Positions 8,500 to 16,227 of a stretch of 64,000 nt of DNA are shown here, in pieces. The stretch lies in assembly GCA_910584265.1 (NCBI GenBank), contig CAJTZE010000001.1, forward strand, positions 1 to 64,000, written 5' to 3'. Position 1 is the first letter of the stretch. The number at the start of each line of letters is the position of its first letter. Below the pieces are notes generated by a model, which did no database searches, was not told where the DNA came from, and saw only the letters and a list, made by a program, of their open reading frames with translations. The position numbers and the translations under genes are program-made. The stretch comes from an uncultured Dorea sp. Its GTDB lineage: Bacteria; Bacillota; Clostridia; Lachnospirales; Lachnospiraceae.

Positions 8500-9990
8500 A
8501 TGACAAGTCAGACGCTGCGTGAAGCGAGAAAATACGAAGAAGCTTTTGGAAAGTTGATTAAAGAAGAGGAAAGACCGGATTTTCATCTGTCTCCACGTAC
8601 AGGCTGGATGAATGATCCGAATGGATTTTGCTATTATAAAGGAAAATATCATATGTTCTACCAATATTATCCTTATGAATCCAAATGGGGGCCGATGCAT
8701 TGGGGACATGCGGTAAGCAATGATCTGCTGCACTGGGAATACCTCCCTGCCGCGCTGGCTCCGGACGAGACTTATGACAGGGACGGATGCTTTTCCGGAA
8801 GCGCCGTAGAACTGCCGGATGGCCGTCAGCTGTTGATGTATACAGGCGTGGTGAAGGAGCACCAGAAACATGACATTTACAGAGAAGTGCAGACACAGTG
8901 CATCGCGGTAGGTGACGGAATAGATTATGAAAAGTATACGCAGAATCCGGTGCTGGATGAAAAAGATTTGCCGGAAGGAGGAAGCAGGTTTGATTTCCGT
9001 GACCCAAAGATGTGGAGAAGAGCAGACGGCACATATGCCTGCGTGATAGGAAACCGTCCGGAAGATGGAAGCGGACAGATTCTGCTGTATACCAGCGGGG
9101 ATGGTTTTCATTGGGATTTCCAGAGCGTATTAGTGTCTAACCATAACCGGTTCGGAAAGATGTGGGAATGTCCGGATATCTTTGAACTGGATGGGAAATG
9201 TGTGCTGCTTGCCAGTCCCCAGGATATGCTTCCAGAAGGGTTTGAATATCATAATGGAAACGGAACGCTCTGTCTGTTGGGTGAGTTTGACGAGGAAACA
9301 GGTACCTTTCATGAAATACATAATCAGTCCATTGACTATGGCATCGATTTTTATGCGCCTCAGACAGTATTGACGCCGGATGGCCGAAGGGTTATGATTG
9401 GATGGATGCAGAACTGGGATTCCTGTAGCATACGTCCGCCGGAGGCACCGTGGCTCGGTCAGATGAGCCTGCCAAGAGAACTGTCTATAAAAAATGGCAG
9501 GCTGTACCAGAAGCCGATCAGGGAGCTGGACGGAATGCGCCGTAATAAAGTGGATTACAATGACGTGACGGTCTCAGGAATAGTCAGGCTTGATGGAGTG
9601 GCAGGAAGAATAGTCGATTTGGAACTGACCGTCCGTCCGTTTGATCTACAGAATCCATATCAAAAATTTGCCATACGGTTTGCACAAAATGACAGGTATT
9701 ATACTGCGCTTAGCTTCCGGCCAAGAGAGTCGATCCTTAAGGTGGATCGGAAATTCTCTGGTTCTAGAAGAGCCATAATCCATCAGCGCCGCAGTCTTGT
9801 AAATACAACAGACGGAGAATTAAAACTGCGGATTATCTTAGACCGGTTCAGTGTGGAAGTCTTTGTGAATGACGGGGAACAGGTATTGTCGGCAACGATG
9901 TATACGAAACAGGAAGCGGAAGGTATTTCGTTTTTTGCGGATGGAACGGCGAATATTGATGTTGTGAAATACGATTTAGCGGCTGACTAG
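8500..9990 (+). CDS. Glycoside hydrolase family 32 beta-fructosidase
   Basis: 496 residues. It hydrolyses beta-fructosidic bonds (sucrose, its 6-phosphate, or short fructans). All three GH32 catalytic blocks are present: WMNDPNG near the N-terminus (Asp39 nucleophile), FRDPKMW (transition-state Asp) and MWECPDIFEL (acid/base Glu), followed by a C-terminal beta-sandwich ending in ISFFADGTANIDVV. There is no signal peptide, so it acts in the cytoplasm on imported sugar, matching the ABC importer 41 bases upstream. I place the start at 8500 because AAAGGG lies nine bases before it; the in-frame ATG at 8482 lacks a ribosome site. Exact substrate cannot be read from sequence. Confidence 0.93.
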   Translation: MTSQTLREARKYEEAFGKLIKEEERPDFHLSPRTGWMNDPNGFCYYKGKYHMFYQYYPYESKWGPMHWGHAVSNDLLHWEYLPAALAPDETYDRDGCFSGSAVELPDGRQLLMYTGVVKEHQKHDIYREVQTQCIAVGDGIDYEKYTQNPVLDEKDLPEGGSRFDFRDPKMWRRADGTYACVIGNRPEDGSGQILLYTSGDGFHWDFQSVLVSNHNRFGKMWECPDIFELDGKCVLLASPQDMLPEGFEYHNGNGTLCLLGEFDEETGTFHEIHNQSIDYGIDFYAPQTVLTPDGRRVMIGWMQNWDSCSIRPPEAPWLGQMSLPRELSIKNGRLYQKPIRELDGMRRNKVDYNDVTVSGIVRLDGVAGRIVDLELTVRPFDLQNPYQKFAIRFAQNDRYYTALSFRPRESILKVDRKFSGSRRAIIHQRRSLVNTTDGELKLRIILDRFSVEVFVNDGEQVLSATMYTKQEAEGISFFADGTANIDVVKYDLAAD

Positions 9991-10000
9991 ACAGCTTTAA

Positions 10001-10041
10001 GGAGGGGACGCGGCTTTTGCGGCTGTGTCTCTTTTCTTTTT
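10001..10041 (+). terminator. Terminator of the fructan operon
   Basis: A stem pairs 10007-10015 with 10021-10029 (nine pairs, three of them G-T) and is followed by the T-rich CTCTTTTCTTTTT. It begins 17 bases after the GH32 stop. Confidence 0.7.
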
Positions 10042-10106
10042 GTGCCACAACAGTATTGTTAAGCCCTGAAAGGGATTTTGGATAAAGAGAGGAGGTTTGC
10101 GTTTGG

Positions 10107-10898
10107 ATGAAAGCTTATTTATTTGTTACAAAGATTAGGATACAGTCGGCTTTGGCCTATCGGTTCAATGTCATTTCTACCATATTGATCCAATGTCTGC
10201 TAATGTTTGCTATGGCATGTTTCTGGAAGGCGGCTTACGGCGGAACAGGGGTGGTGTCGGGAACTGGGGAACAGGATATGCTTACTTATACCATGATATC
10301 CATTATCATGGGCAATCTGCTGACTATGGGAGTGGAAGGACGGATCGAGGGAAGTGTCCGAACTGGAAGCGTGGCACTTGATATGTTAAAGCCGGTGAAT
10401 ATTTATGGAATTTATTTGGCAGAGGATCTGGGTGATATGGCAGTTGCCTTTTTTCAGATCGCTGTTCCGCTGCTTATTATTGGTTCTGTAATGTTTGGAT
10501 TCCCGGCGCCTGCATCTTTTGTCTGCTTTATAATCTTTCTCTTAAGCTTTTCTATTGGATATTTTATTAACTGGATATTGGCCGGGCTTCTGGGAATGTG
10601 TGCTTTCAGGGTAATTAGCATGGGACCGATAAGGAATGTGAAAGGGTTTATTATGAAGCTGCTTTCTGGCAGTGTCATTCCTCTCTGGTTCTTCCCGGAT
10701 GGATTCCGAGTGTTTCTGGAGTTTTTACCGTTTGTGAACATCTATCAGCTTCCTCTTGGGATTTACATTGGCCGTTATACATTTGAGGAAATGTTCTGGC
10801 GCACAGCGCTTCAGATGTTTTGGTGCATGGTATTGTGGCTGATATTTCATGCCGCGCAAAAAAAGGCAGCTGCGGCTGTTTTGATTCAGGGAGGTTGA
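10107..10898 (+). CDS. ABC-2 type exporter permease, first subunit
   Basis: 263 residues with about six spans, MKAYLFVTKIRIQSALAYRFNVI at the start and a long hydrophobic block around residues 107-170. The pattern and the next two genes identify the three-gene ABC-2 set (COG4587-COG3694-COG4586 type) found widely in Gram-positive bacteria; the substrate is unknown, and related systems are annotated variously for drugs, lipids or peptides. GGAGG twelve bases upstream is a slightly long spacing. It overlaps the ribosome site of the second permease, so the two are translated in step. Confidence 0.85.
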   Translation: MKAYLFVTKIRIQSALAYRFNVISTILIQCLLMFAMACFWKAAYGGTGVVSGTGEQDMLTYTMISIIMGNLLTMGVEGRIEGSVRTGSVALDMLKPVNIYGIYLAEDLGDMAVAFFQIAVPLLIIGSVMFGFPAPASFVCFIIFLLSFSIGYFINWILAGLLGMCAFRVISMGPIRNVKGFIMKLLSGSVIPLWFFPDGFRVFLEFLPFVNIYQLPLGIYIGRYTFEEMFWRTALQMFWCMVLWLIFHAAQKKAAAAVLIQGG

Positions 10899-10904
10899 TT
10901 TGTG

Positions 10905-11714
10905 ATGCAAATAGTCAAATATCATGTATCGGTGGCGGCTACGCTGATAAGGCTTTCCATTCAGTCGCGGCTGGAATATCCGTTTATGCTGATCGGCCAT
11001 GTGCTTGCTAATTGTGTTCAATGGGTAGCGGGGTTTGCTGCCATTAAGTTCGTAGTGGATTCCTTCGGCAGTTTAGGAGGATGGGGCTATGAGAGTCTGG
11101 CGTTTTTATATGGGATGTCTGTCTTAAGCCATGGGCTTGCGGTGATACTCTTCATCCAGACGTGGTATATGGCCTACTGTGTGGTTGAGGGAGAATATGA
11201 TATGTTTTTGCTGCGGCCTATGGGAGTGCTTTTTCAGTTTCTGTTCGAGGATTTCAATTTAATCGGCATCACTGATATGATCCCCGGATTGATGGTGTTT
11301 TTTTATGGCTGCGCAAAGGTACATATAACGATGACATTCGCGAATATCTCCATGATTCTGTTTGCTTTGATTGGAGGAACACTGATCAGAGGCGCAGTTT
11401 GGATTTTCTGCGGTTCCCTGTCTTTTTGGACAAAGAGTACGGCGAATTTTACGGATATGGTAGGAGCGCTTTTTGAACGGGTGTCTATGTACCCGCTTAC
11501 GATATATCCGAAATGGGCGCAGGTGATATTTACGTATCTCCTGCCTCTGGCATGGATAACCTTCTATCCTGTAAAGGGGATTCTGGGAATGGAGGGAAGC
11601 GTTATTCCAGTTCCTATGGCGGCTATCAGTCTGGGGGTGGGAGCAGTCATGTTTGTACTGAGCTGCGGTCTATTCCGCCTTGGGATGCACAGATATGAAA
11701 GTGCAGGAAGCTAA
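10905..11714 (+). CDS. ABC-2 type exporter permease, second subunit
   Basis: 269 residues from the ATG at 10905 (a GTG at 10902 is the alternative), with GGGAGG at 10889-10894 lying across the end of the preceding gene. About six membrane spans. The central GGTLIRGAVWIFCGSLSFWTK and MYPLTIYPKWAQVIFTYLLP stretches are typical of the COG3694-like partner in this exporter type. It should form a heterodimer with the first permease and be driven by the ATPase 70 bases downstream. Confidence 0.87.
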   Translation: MQIVKYHVSVAATLIRLSIQSRLEYPFMLIGHVLANCVQWVAGFAAIKFVVDSFGSLGGWGYESLAFLYGMSVLSHGLAVILFIQTWYMAYCVVEGEYDMFLLRPMGVLFQFLFEDFNLIGITDMIPGLMVFFYGCAKVHITMTFANISMILFALIGGTLIRGAVWIFCGSLSFWTKSTANFTDMVGALFERVSMYPLTIYPKWAQVIFTYLLPLAWITFYPVKGILGMEGSVIPVPMAAISLGVGAVMFVLSCGLFRLGMHRYESAGS

Positions 11715-11784
11715 TGGTAACGCAGCATACGGCGGACGAATAGTAATAGTTGCTTTTTATATTGAATAAAACAGGAGAATTTTC

Positions 11785-12765
11785 ATGAATATTATCAAAG
11801 TCAATCATTTGGTGAAAGAATATAAAAAGATAAAAAAAGAAAAAGGACTGAAAGGCGCGGTGAAAAATCTCTTTGTGCAGGACATAGAATATGTCCGGGC
11901 AGTGGATGATATTTCCTTTGGGATTGAAAAAGGAGATATCGCAGCCTATATCGGTCCTAATGGTGCTGGAAAGAGTACGACAGTAAAGATGCTCTCTGGC
12001 ATTATGCAACCTTCCAGCGGCGAGATTCTGATTAACGGTATGTCGCCGCAGAAGGAGCGTAAGAGGGTAGTGAGGAATCTGGGCGTTGTATTCGGGCAGC
12101 GCAGCCAGCTGAATTGGAATCTTCGTCTGGGCGAAACTTATGATCTGCTGAAGCGCATTTACCAAATTGATGATGCCCTCTATGAAAAGAATGTAAAAAT
12201 GTTGGATGAAATCTTTCAAATTAGTGAATTTATTGATACTCCAGTGCGTCAGCTCTCCTTGGGACAGCGGATGCGGGGCGATCTGGCGGCGGCTATGCTT
12301 CACTCTCCCGAAATCCTCTTTCTTGATGAGCCGACCATAGGACTTGATGTGGAGGCCAAATATTCCGTTCGGAAATTTATCAAGGAAATTAATGCGCGCA
12401 ATAAGACAACTATCATTCTGACAACTCACGATCTGGGCGATGTTCAGGAGCTGTGCAGACGCTTGATCATTATAAATAACGGAAAGATTATTGAGGATGG
12501 TTCACTGGATGAATTGGCGGACAGAATTGCCCCATACCGCCGCCTGATCATTGATTTTTATCATCCTGCCGTTGTCCGGCATCCAAAAGCAGAATTGATC
12601 TCTGTGGATGAAGCGAGAGCCGTCTATAAATTCAGGAAGGATGAGATTACTGCCGCCCGGCTGATTGAGGATATTTCCCGCACTGCGCCGATTAAAGAAG
12701 TAGGGCTGCAGGAGGCGAAGATTGACGACATTATAAGAACAGCATACCACGCAGGGCAAGCGTAA
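11785..12765 (+). CDS. ABC-2 exporter ATP-binding subunit
   Basis: 326 residues. Walker A is GPNGAGKST (about residues 53-61), the signature is LSLGQRMRGDLAAAML (about 153-168), Walker B is ILFLDEPTIGLD, and the switch region is TTHDLGDV. The insert KKIKKEKGLKGAVKNLF before the Walker A and the VFGQRSQLNWNL stretch are characteristic of COG4586 ATPases that serve paired ABC-2 permeases. The C-terminal 90 residues form an accessory domain. AGGAG precedes the start. The operon has no regulator of its own in view, and its substrate is not deducible. Confidence 0.92.
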   Translation: MNIIKVNHLVKEYKKIKKEKGLKGAVKNLFVQDIEYVRAVDDISFGIEKGDIAAYIGPNGAGKSTTVKMLSGIMQPSSGEILINGMSPQKERKRVVRNLGVVFGQRSQLNWNLRLGETYDLLKRIYQIDDALYEKNVKMLDEIFQISEFIDTPVRQLSLGQRMRGDLAAAMLHSPEILFLDEPTIGLDVEAKYSVRKFIKEINARNKTTIILTTHDLGDVQELCRRLIIINNGKIIEDGSLDELADRIAPYRRLIIDFYHPAVVRHPKAELISVDEARAVYKFRKDEITAARLIEDISRTAPIKEVGLQEAKIDDIIRTAYHAGQA

Positions 12766-12851
12766 ATATCATTGATAGACGATGATATAGATACTATAAT
12801 AATATTAGATATATATAACGCAATTACAATTTGATGAGGAGTTAACAGGAG

Positions 12852-13289
12852 ATGAAATTAAAAAATGTATTGATTGTTGTGAAAGATATCGAAAAATCAA
12901 GGCAGTTTTATCACGACTTGTTTGGTCTTGAAGTGGTGCTGGACAATGCTGGTAATATGATTCTGACAGAGGGTCTTGTGCTTCAGGACGAAAAAATTTG
13001 GAAAGGATTTCTCGAGAAGGATATTATTCCGGAGAGCAATTCCTGCGAGCTGTATTTTGAAGAAAGAGATATAGAAGCGTTTTCCCAAAAGCTCGAAAAA
13101 TTGTATCCTTCCATTCGATATGTCAATAGGCTTATGACTCATAGCTGGGGACAGAAGGTTATTCGTTTTTATGATTTTGATGGTAATTTAATTGAGGTGG
13201 GGACACCGGTGTACTATAGCGCCGGACAGAGCTTATCAGACAGTGATGGGACCGCGTGGAAAAACGAAATTTTGGGAGAAGAAATATGA
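12852..13289 (+). CDS. VOC-superfamily (glyoxalase-like) protein
   Basis: 145 residues, one VOC unit: KLKNVLIVVKDIEKSRQFYHDLFGLEVV at the start and IRFYDFDGNLIEVG near the end, the paired beta-alpha-beta modules of glyoxalase/bleomycin-resistance proteins. No specific substrate can be assigned; short VOC proteins act as metal-dependent isomerases, dioxygenases or drug binders. GAGGAG ten bases upstream sets the start. Its stop overlaps the next gene's start as ATGA, so the pair is coupled. Confidence 0.85.
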   Translation: MKLKNVLIVVKDIEKSRQFYHDLFGLEVVLDNAGNMILTEGLVLQDEKIWKGFLEKDIIPESNSCELYFEERDIEAFSQKLEKLYPSIRYVNRLMTHSWGQKVIRFYDFDGNLIEVGTPVYYSAGQSLSDSDGTAWKNEILGEEI

Positions 13290-13816
13290 GAAATGTTAAT
13301 TTATTTATTGCGATGAGCCTTGACGGATATATAGCAGATAATAAGGGCAGTGTCGATTGGCTGGAAGGGCAGGACAGCGATAATGAGAGTATTGACACCT
13401 ATTCTGAGTTTGTAAAGAATATTGATACGATTTTGATGGGATGGAATACATATCATCAAGTTGTTACTGAGCTTTCGCCTAAGGAGTGGGTATATAACGA
13501 TTTTACAACCTATGTAATCACACATAAGGAACAGATTTCCTCTGAAAAAATTCGATTTACAAATATGAATCCTGCCAGCTTAGTAAAAAAGCTGCAAAAA
13601 GAAAATGGAAAAGATATATGGATATGCGGCGGAGCTGATCTTGTGAGGCAGTTAGTAAATGAAGACTTGATTGACTGCTATTATATTACTATAATTCCAA
13701 CACTTTTAGGTTCTGGTATCCGGCTTTTTGAAAATATGAAACATGAGATTAAGCTGAGATTACTTCGATCACAGTCATATAATGGCATGACAGATTTAAT
13801 CTATGCACGAAGATAA
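13286..13816 (+). CDS. RibD C-terminal/dihydrofolate-reductase-like protein
   Basis: 176 residues, starting MRNVNLFIAMSLDGYIADN and carrying DTILMGWNTYHQV, IWICGGADLVRQLVNE and IIPTLLGSGIRLF, the usual blocks of the RibD_C/DHFR-like reductase family. These probably use NADPH but their substrates are mostly unknown; the single-domain form without a deaminase is not a riboflavin enzyme by default. I place the start at 13286 because GGGAGAA lies six bases upstream and the ATG overlaps the preceding stop; a start at 13256 would lie deep in the VOC gene. Confidence 0.87.
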   Translation: MRNVNLFIAMSLDGYIADNKGSVDWLEGQDSDNESIDTYSEFVKNIDTILMGWNTYHQVVTELSPKEWVYNDFTTYVITHKEQISSEKIRFTNMNPASLVKKLQKENGKDIWICGGADLVRQLVNEDLIDCYYITIIPTLLGSGIRLFENMKHEIKLRLLRSQSYNGMTDLIYARR

Positions 13817-13880
13817 CTTGGAATTAGAAAATGTTGTTGTGCGTCAGAAGGAGTTTGGCCGCAGAAGGAGCAGAGTTGGA

Positions 13881-14009
13881 ATGGATAAATATCATAATTT
13901 GATATCAGATGCTATGGCAGAGTATCAGAGTGATGAAGAAGTAAAGGATTTTGATGAAGAAATTGAGAGAGAATATGTAGATTACATGCTTCGTCAAATA
14001 CATGTTTGA
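13881..14009 (+). CDS. Possible small acidic protein
   Basis: A 42-residue frame, MDKYHNLISDAMAEYQSDEE and onward, ending YVDYMLRQIHV. It is strongly acidic and looks helical. AAGGAG at 13865-13870 lies ten bases before the ATG, which is the main support. I do not recognise a family. It follows the RibD-like gene by 64 bases and is followed by a stable hairpin. It could also be a decayed gene tail, as an open frame runs upstream to 13803. Confidence 0.35.
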   Translation: MDKYHNLISDAMAEYQSDEEVKDFDEEIEREYVDYMLRQIHV

Positions 14010-14017
14010 TAAGGAAA

Positions 14018-14045
14018 GCAGGATCCCGCTTTGAGGGAATCCTGC
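14018..14045. other. Stable hairpin without T-run
   Basis: GCAGGAT (14018-14024) pairs with ATCCTGC (14039-14045), extended inward by two C-G pairs past a bulge. There is no T-run after it, so a role as intrinsic terminator is weak; it may protect the 3' end of the upstream transcript. Confidence 0.4.
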
Positions 14046-14116
14046 AGAGTAATGCCGCAAAGAAGGGAAATGTAATGGATATGAAAATGTATGCACTGGT
14101 CAGGGAGTGATGCTTG

Positions 14117-14974
14117 TTAATATCTCAGCTTTATATTGGATAAGGATACATTCGCTTTATATCCTTTCGTGTGAAGCATATATTCCATTCCATTTTTGGC
14201 GAGGTCGATATGGTTCTGGGGCGCGACCATGATTTCTTCAATAGGAAGATTTTTATCACTTAAGGGAATTTCAATATAGGGGAGCATAAAACCGTCTTTT
14301 GCACGGAAATTTACCACGGTATCCTTCTGTTTTTTGAAGATAAACCGGTATTCCTGTTCCTCTGCGAAGCCCTCATGCTTGAAAAACATGGCATAGACTT
14401 CTACTGTCCGCTGGAACTTCCTGCATGCTTTCTGGTAGATTTCATCCTGCCTGTTTTGATTTCCAAGCTCAAGAATGTCATCCAAAGGCATCCGTAGAAG
14501 ATTTGGCAGATAATTGCAGATGTTTTTCCGGATTAGCTGCAGCTGCTGTTTCGTATTGTAAACAACCAGCCCATGATAGGCAATCTCAGCCGCTTCTTCT
14601 ATTCTTGTAATGATATCATTGCTTCGGAAACCGATGTTATATCCGGTCTTATTGGCAAATTCTGACCACATGGTAATGCTGTCACGGCATTTGGAAAAGG
14701 AAAGTACAAAATATTCCCGCTTTTTATCGGCTTCAGCATAAATCGAATCCTCAAGAAACATATCCTTTAATTCGGGATTTTTAATAGTTTCCCGGCATAC
14801 TTTATCAATGATTCCCTGAATATGGGAAAATTCATTGGGGTCGTTTAAGAAATCACTCTTGGTTGCCCAAAAACAGTTGTGATTTATGATGCCGTTTACA
14901 CCGTTGCTCTTGGTATAGTGATATAGAATACTGCCTTTTTCCGCTTGCTGAAGCTTTACCTGTCTTCCAGACAT
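14117..14974 (-). CDS. DUF2971 protein
   Basis: 285 residues. The family layout is visible: ILYHYTKSNGVNGIINHNCFWATKSDFLNDPNEF near residues 16-49, LSFSKCRDSITMWSEFANKTGYNIGF around 93-118, and FKHEGFAEEQEYRFIF in the last third. DUF2971 proteins are soluble, of unknown biochemistry, and are often scattered in accessory DNA. Conserved His, Trp and Arg positions suggest an enzyme, but no reaction is established as far as I know. AAAGGGGG about eight bases upstream supports the start. It stands alone between the small-gene group and the mgtE fossil. Confidence 0.82.
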   Translation of the reverse strand: MSGRQVKLQQAEKGSILYHYTKSNGVNGIINHNCFWATKSDFLNDPNEFSHIQGIIDKVCRETIKNPELKDMFLEDSIYAEADKKREYFVLSFSKCRDSITMWSEFANKTGYNIGFRSNDIITRIEEAAEIAYHGLVVYNTKQQLQLIRKNICNYLPNLLRMPLDDILELGNQNRQDEIYQKACRKFQRTVEVYAMFFKHEGFAEEQEYRFIFKKQKDTVVNFRAKDGFMLPYIEIPLSDKNLPIEEIMVAPQNHIDLAKNGMEYMLHTKGYKANVSLSNIKLRY

Positions 14975-15132
14975 GTTATAGTCCCCCTTTTGCTGTTGTA
15001 TTATAGAAGATTAATTTAAATCTCGGAATCCGTCTGGCGGATGAAACGTACGCCAAAGCGAGTGCCTGCTATTATTATAGTCGAAGGAACAGGAATGAAG
15101 CAACGGCTAATTTTTATGGGAGCTGTAAATAC

Positions 15133-15162
15133 TTGACATGTGTTGTCGGGGGTTAGTATAAT
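15133..15162 (+). promoter_or_regulatory. Strong promoter feeding the mgtE fossil and DUF1287 gene
   Basis: TTGACA (15133-15138), 18 bases, TATAAT (15157-15162): both hexamers perfect. Just downstream is an 8-bp inverted repeat, AATTCCAT (15169-15176) and ATGGAATT (15189-15196). The rest of 14975-15188 shows no gene. Confidence 0.75.
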
Positions 15163-15188
15163 AATGAAAATTCCATTTGAGACATATA

Positions 15189-15453
15189 ATGGAATTGCTG
15201 GGTGAAGAAATAAAGGCTCAAATCATACTGCCCAATTCCTTTGGGGATGATGAGATAGGTATAAAATGACTGCTAATTATATTGCGGTTTATTATGGAAT
15301 CAGTGCACAGCAGGCAATGCAGGCATTGAAAGAGCAGGCGGCAGATAACGATAACATTTCACTATGACCTCATACCCCTATGTTTTTGCCAATGAACAGC
15401 TTGATGATTGTCTTGGCCGTATTAAGGATTATGGAGAAAATGATGATGAAAAA
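15189..15453 (+). pseudogene. Decayed magnesium transporter MgtE (CBS-domain fragments)
   Basis: Three short pieces in shifting frames follow MgtE order. 15189-15266 gives MELLGEEIKAQ...GDDEIGIK. From 15266 another frame gives MTANYIAVYYGISAQQAMQA and KEQAADNDNISL. From 15364 a third gives MTSYPYVFANEQLDDCLGR then IKDYGENDDEK. In intact MgtE of this type these blocks are the EEI...YEEDEIGSKMTTNFI, AMxELxxQAxDNDNIS and TSYPYVYxxExIxxCIxxLKDYSEDS segments of the CBS region. About 35 residues are missing between the second and third pieces, and everything after KDY, including the whole membrane domain, is gone. It is a nonfunctional fossil whose promoter and leader now sit in front of the DUF1287 gene. 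Confidence 0.75.
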
Positions 15454-16105
15454 GAAAATACAGGTGATAGGAGCAGTATGTATGGGCATGCTCTGCGGTA
15501 TCGGTGTATATGCCGGATTCCGCTATCAGCATACCTCTGCCGAACGGCCGGAGAATGCGTATGGTCCGGCTGTCCGGCAGATCCAAAGCTCCGTTGATAA
15601 AGACCAGGATGGGATTGATGATCAGACGGATATTCTTCAGGAAGCCTTGAAGTATGTTTCTACGAAGCCGAAATATAAGAGCAGATACTATGAGACAGGG
15701 TATCCGGATGATAAATACGGGGTATGTACGGATGTAACGGCCAATGCATTAAAGCATGCAGGTTACGATGTGATGGAGCTGATCCAGAAGGATATTGAGG
15801 AGCATCCAGATGATTATGATATTGAGGAGCCGGATATTTATATTGATTTCCGGCGTGTAAAAAATCTCAAGGTATATTTTGCTAATACGGCGGTCAGCCT
15901 GACGCTGGATCTGTCAGAGATTGAGCAGTGGCAGGGCGGCGATATTGTTATTTTTAAGAATCATATTGGTATTGTATCTGACCGAAGGAATGAAAGAGGG
16001 GTGCCTTATGTCATACACCACAATGATCCGTGGCAGGCTGCCTATGAACAGGATATTCTGGAGAGCAGGGATGATATAGCAGGGCACTATAGAATATCCG
16101 AGTAA
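15446..16105 (+). CDS. DUF1287 exported protein
   Basis: 219 residues from the third of three consecutive ATGs (15440, 15443, 15446); GGAG at 15433-15436 is best spaced for the last. One hydrophobic N-terminal segment (IQVIGAVCMGMLCGIGVYAG) should export or anchor it. The DUF1287 core is clear: YYETGYPDDKYGVCTDVTANAL, then EEPDIYIDFRRVKNLKVYF, GGDIVIFKNHIGIVS and a final IAGHYRISE. The Cys of GVCTDV and His of NHIGIV fit an NlpC/P60-like cysteine-hydrolase fold, so a cell-wall or peptide hydrolase is plausible but unproven. Its start lies on the end of the mgtE fossil. Confidence 0.85.
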   Translation: MKKKIQVIGAVCMGMLCGIGVYAGFRYQHTSAERPENAYGPAVRQIQSSVDKDQDGIDDQTDILQEALKYVSTKPKYKSRYYETGYPDDKYGVCTDVTANALKHAGYDVMELIQKDIEEHPDDYDIEEPDIYIDFRRVKNLKVYFANTAVSLTLDLSEIEQWQGGDIVIFKNHIGIVSDRRNERGVPYVIHHNDPWQAAYEQDILESRDDIAGHYRISE

Positions 16106-16146
16106 GCATTGATGGTTTGGGACATAGTACAAGCTGTTATATGAAA

Positions 16147-16195
16147 AGAAACTCCCCACTGCGGATGAGAACCGTTAGAGGGGAGTTTCTTTTTA
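16147..16195. terminator. Bidirectional terminator
   Basis: AGAAACTCCCC (16147-16157) pairs perfectly with GGGGAGTTTCT (16180-16190), with A-rich DNA on the left and TTTTT on the right. It serves the rightward DUF1287 gene and the leftward PQ-loop gene. Confidence 0.88.
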
Positions 16196-16227
16196 CTATT
16201 ATTGGAATTATTTGAAATGGCTTCTGA

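Noticed and set aside
8437..9111. Long leftward open frame opposite the GH32 gene
   Set aside because: It is antisense to a clear enzyme gene, has no ribosome site and no family features. Similar antisense frames at 19791-20351, 35033-35983 and 59064-59969 were rejected for the same reason.
14018..14045. Intrinsic terminator after the small acidic frame
   Set aside because: The stem is strong but no T-run follows on either strand.
15163..15190. Possible Mg2+ (M-box) riboswitch before the mgtE fossil
   Set aside because: The space between promoter and fossil is under 30 bases, far too short for an M-box.
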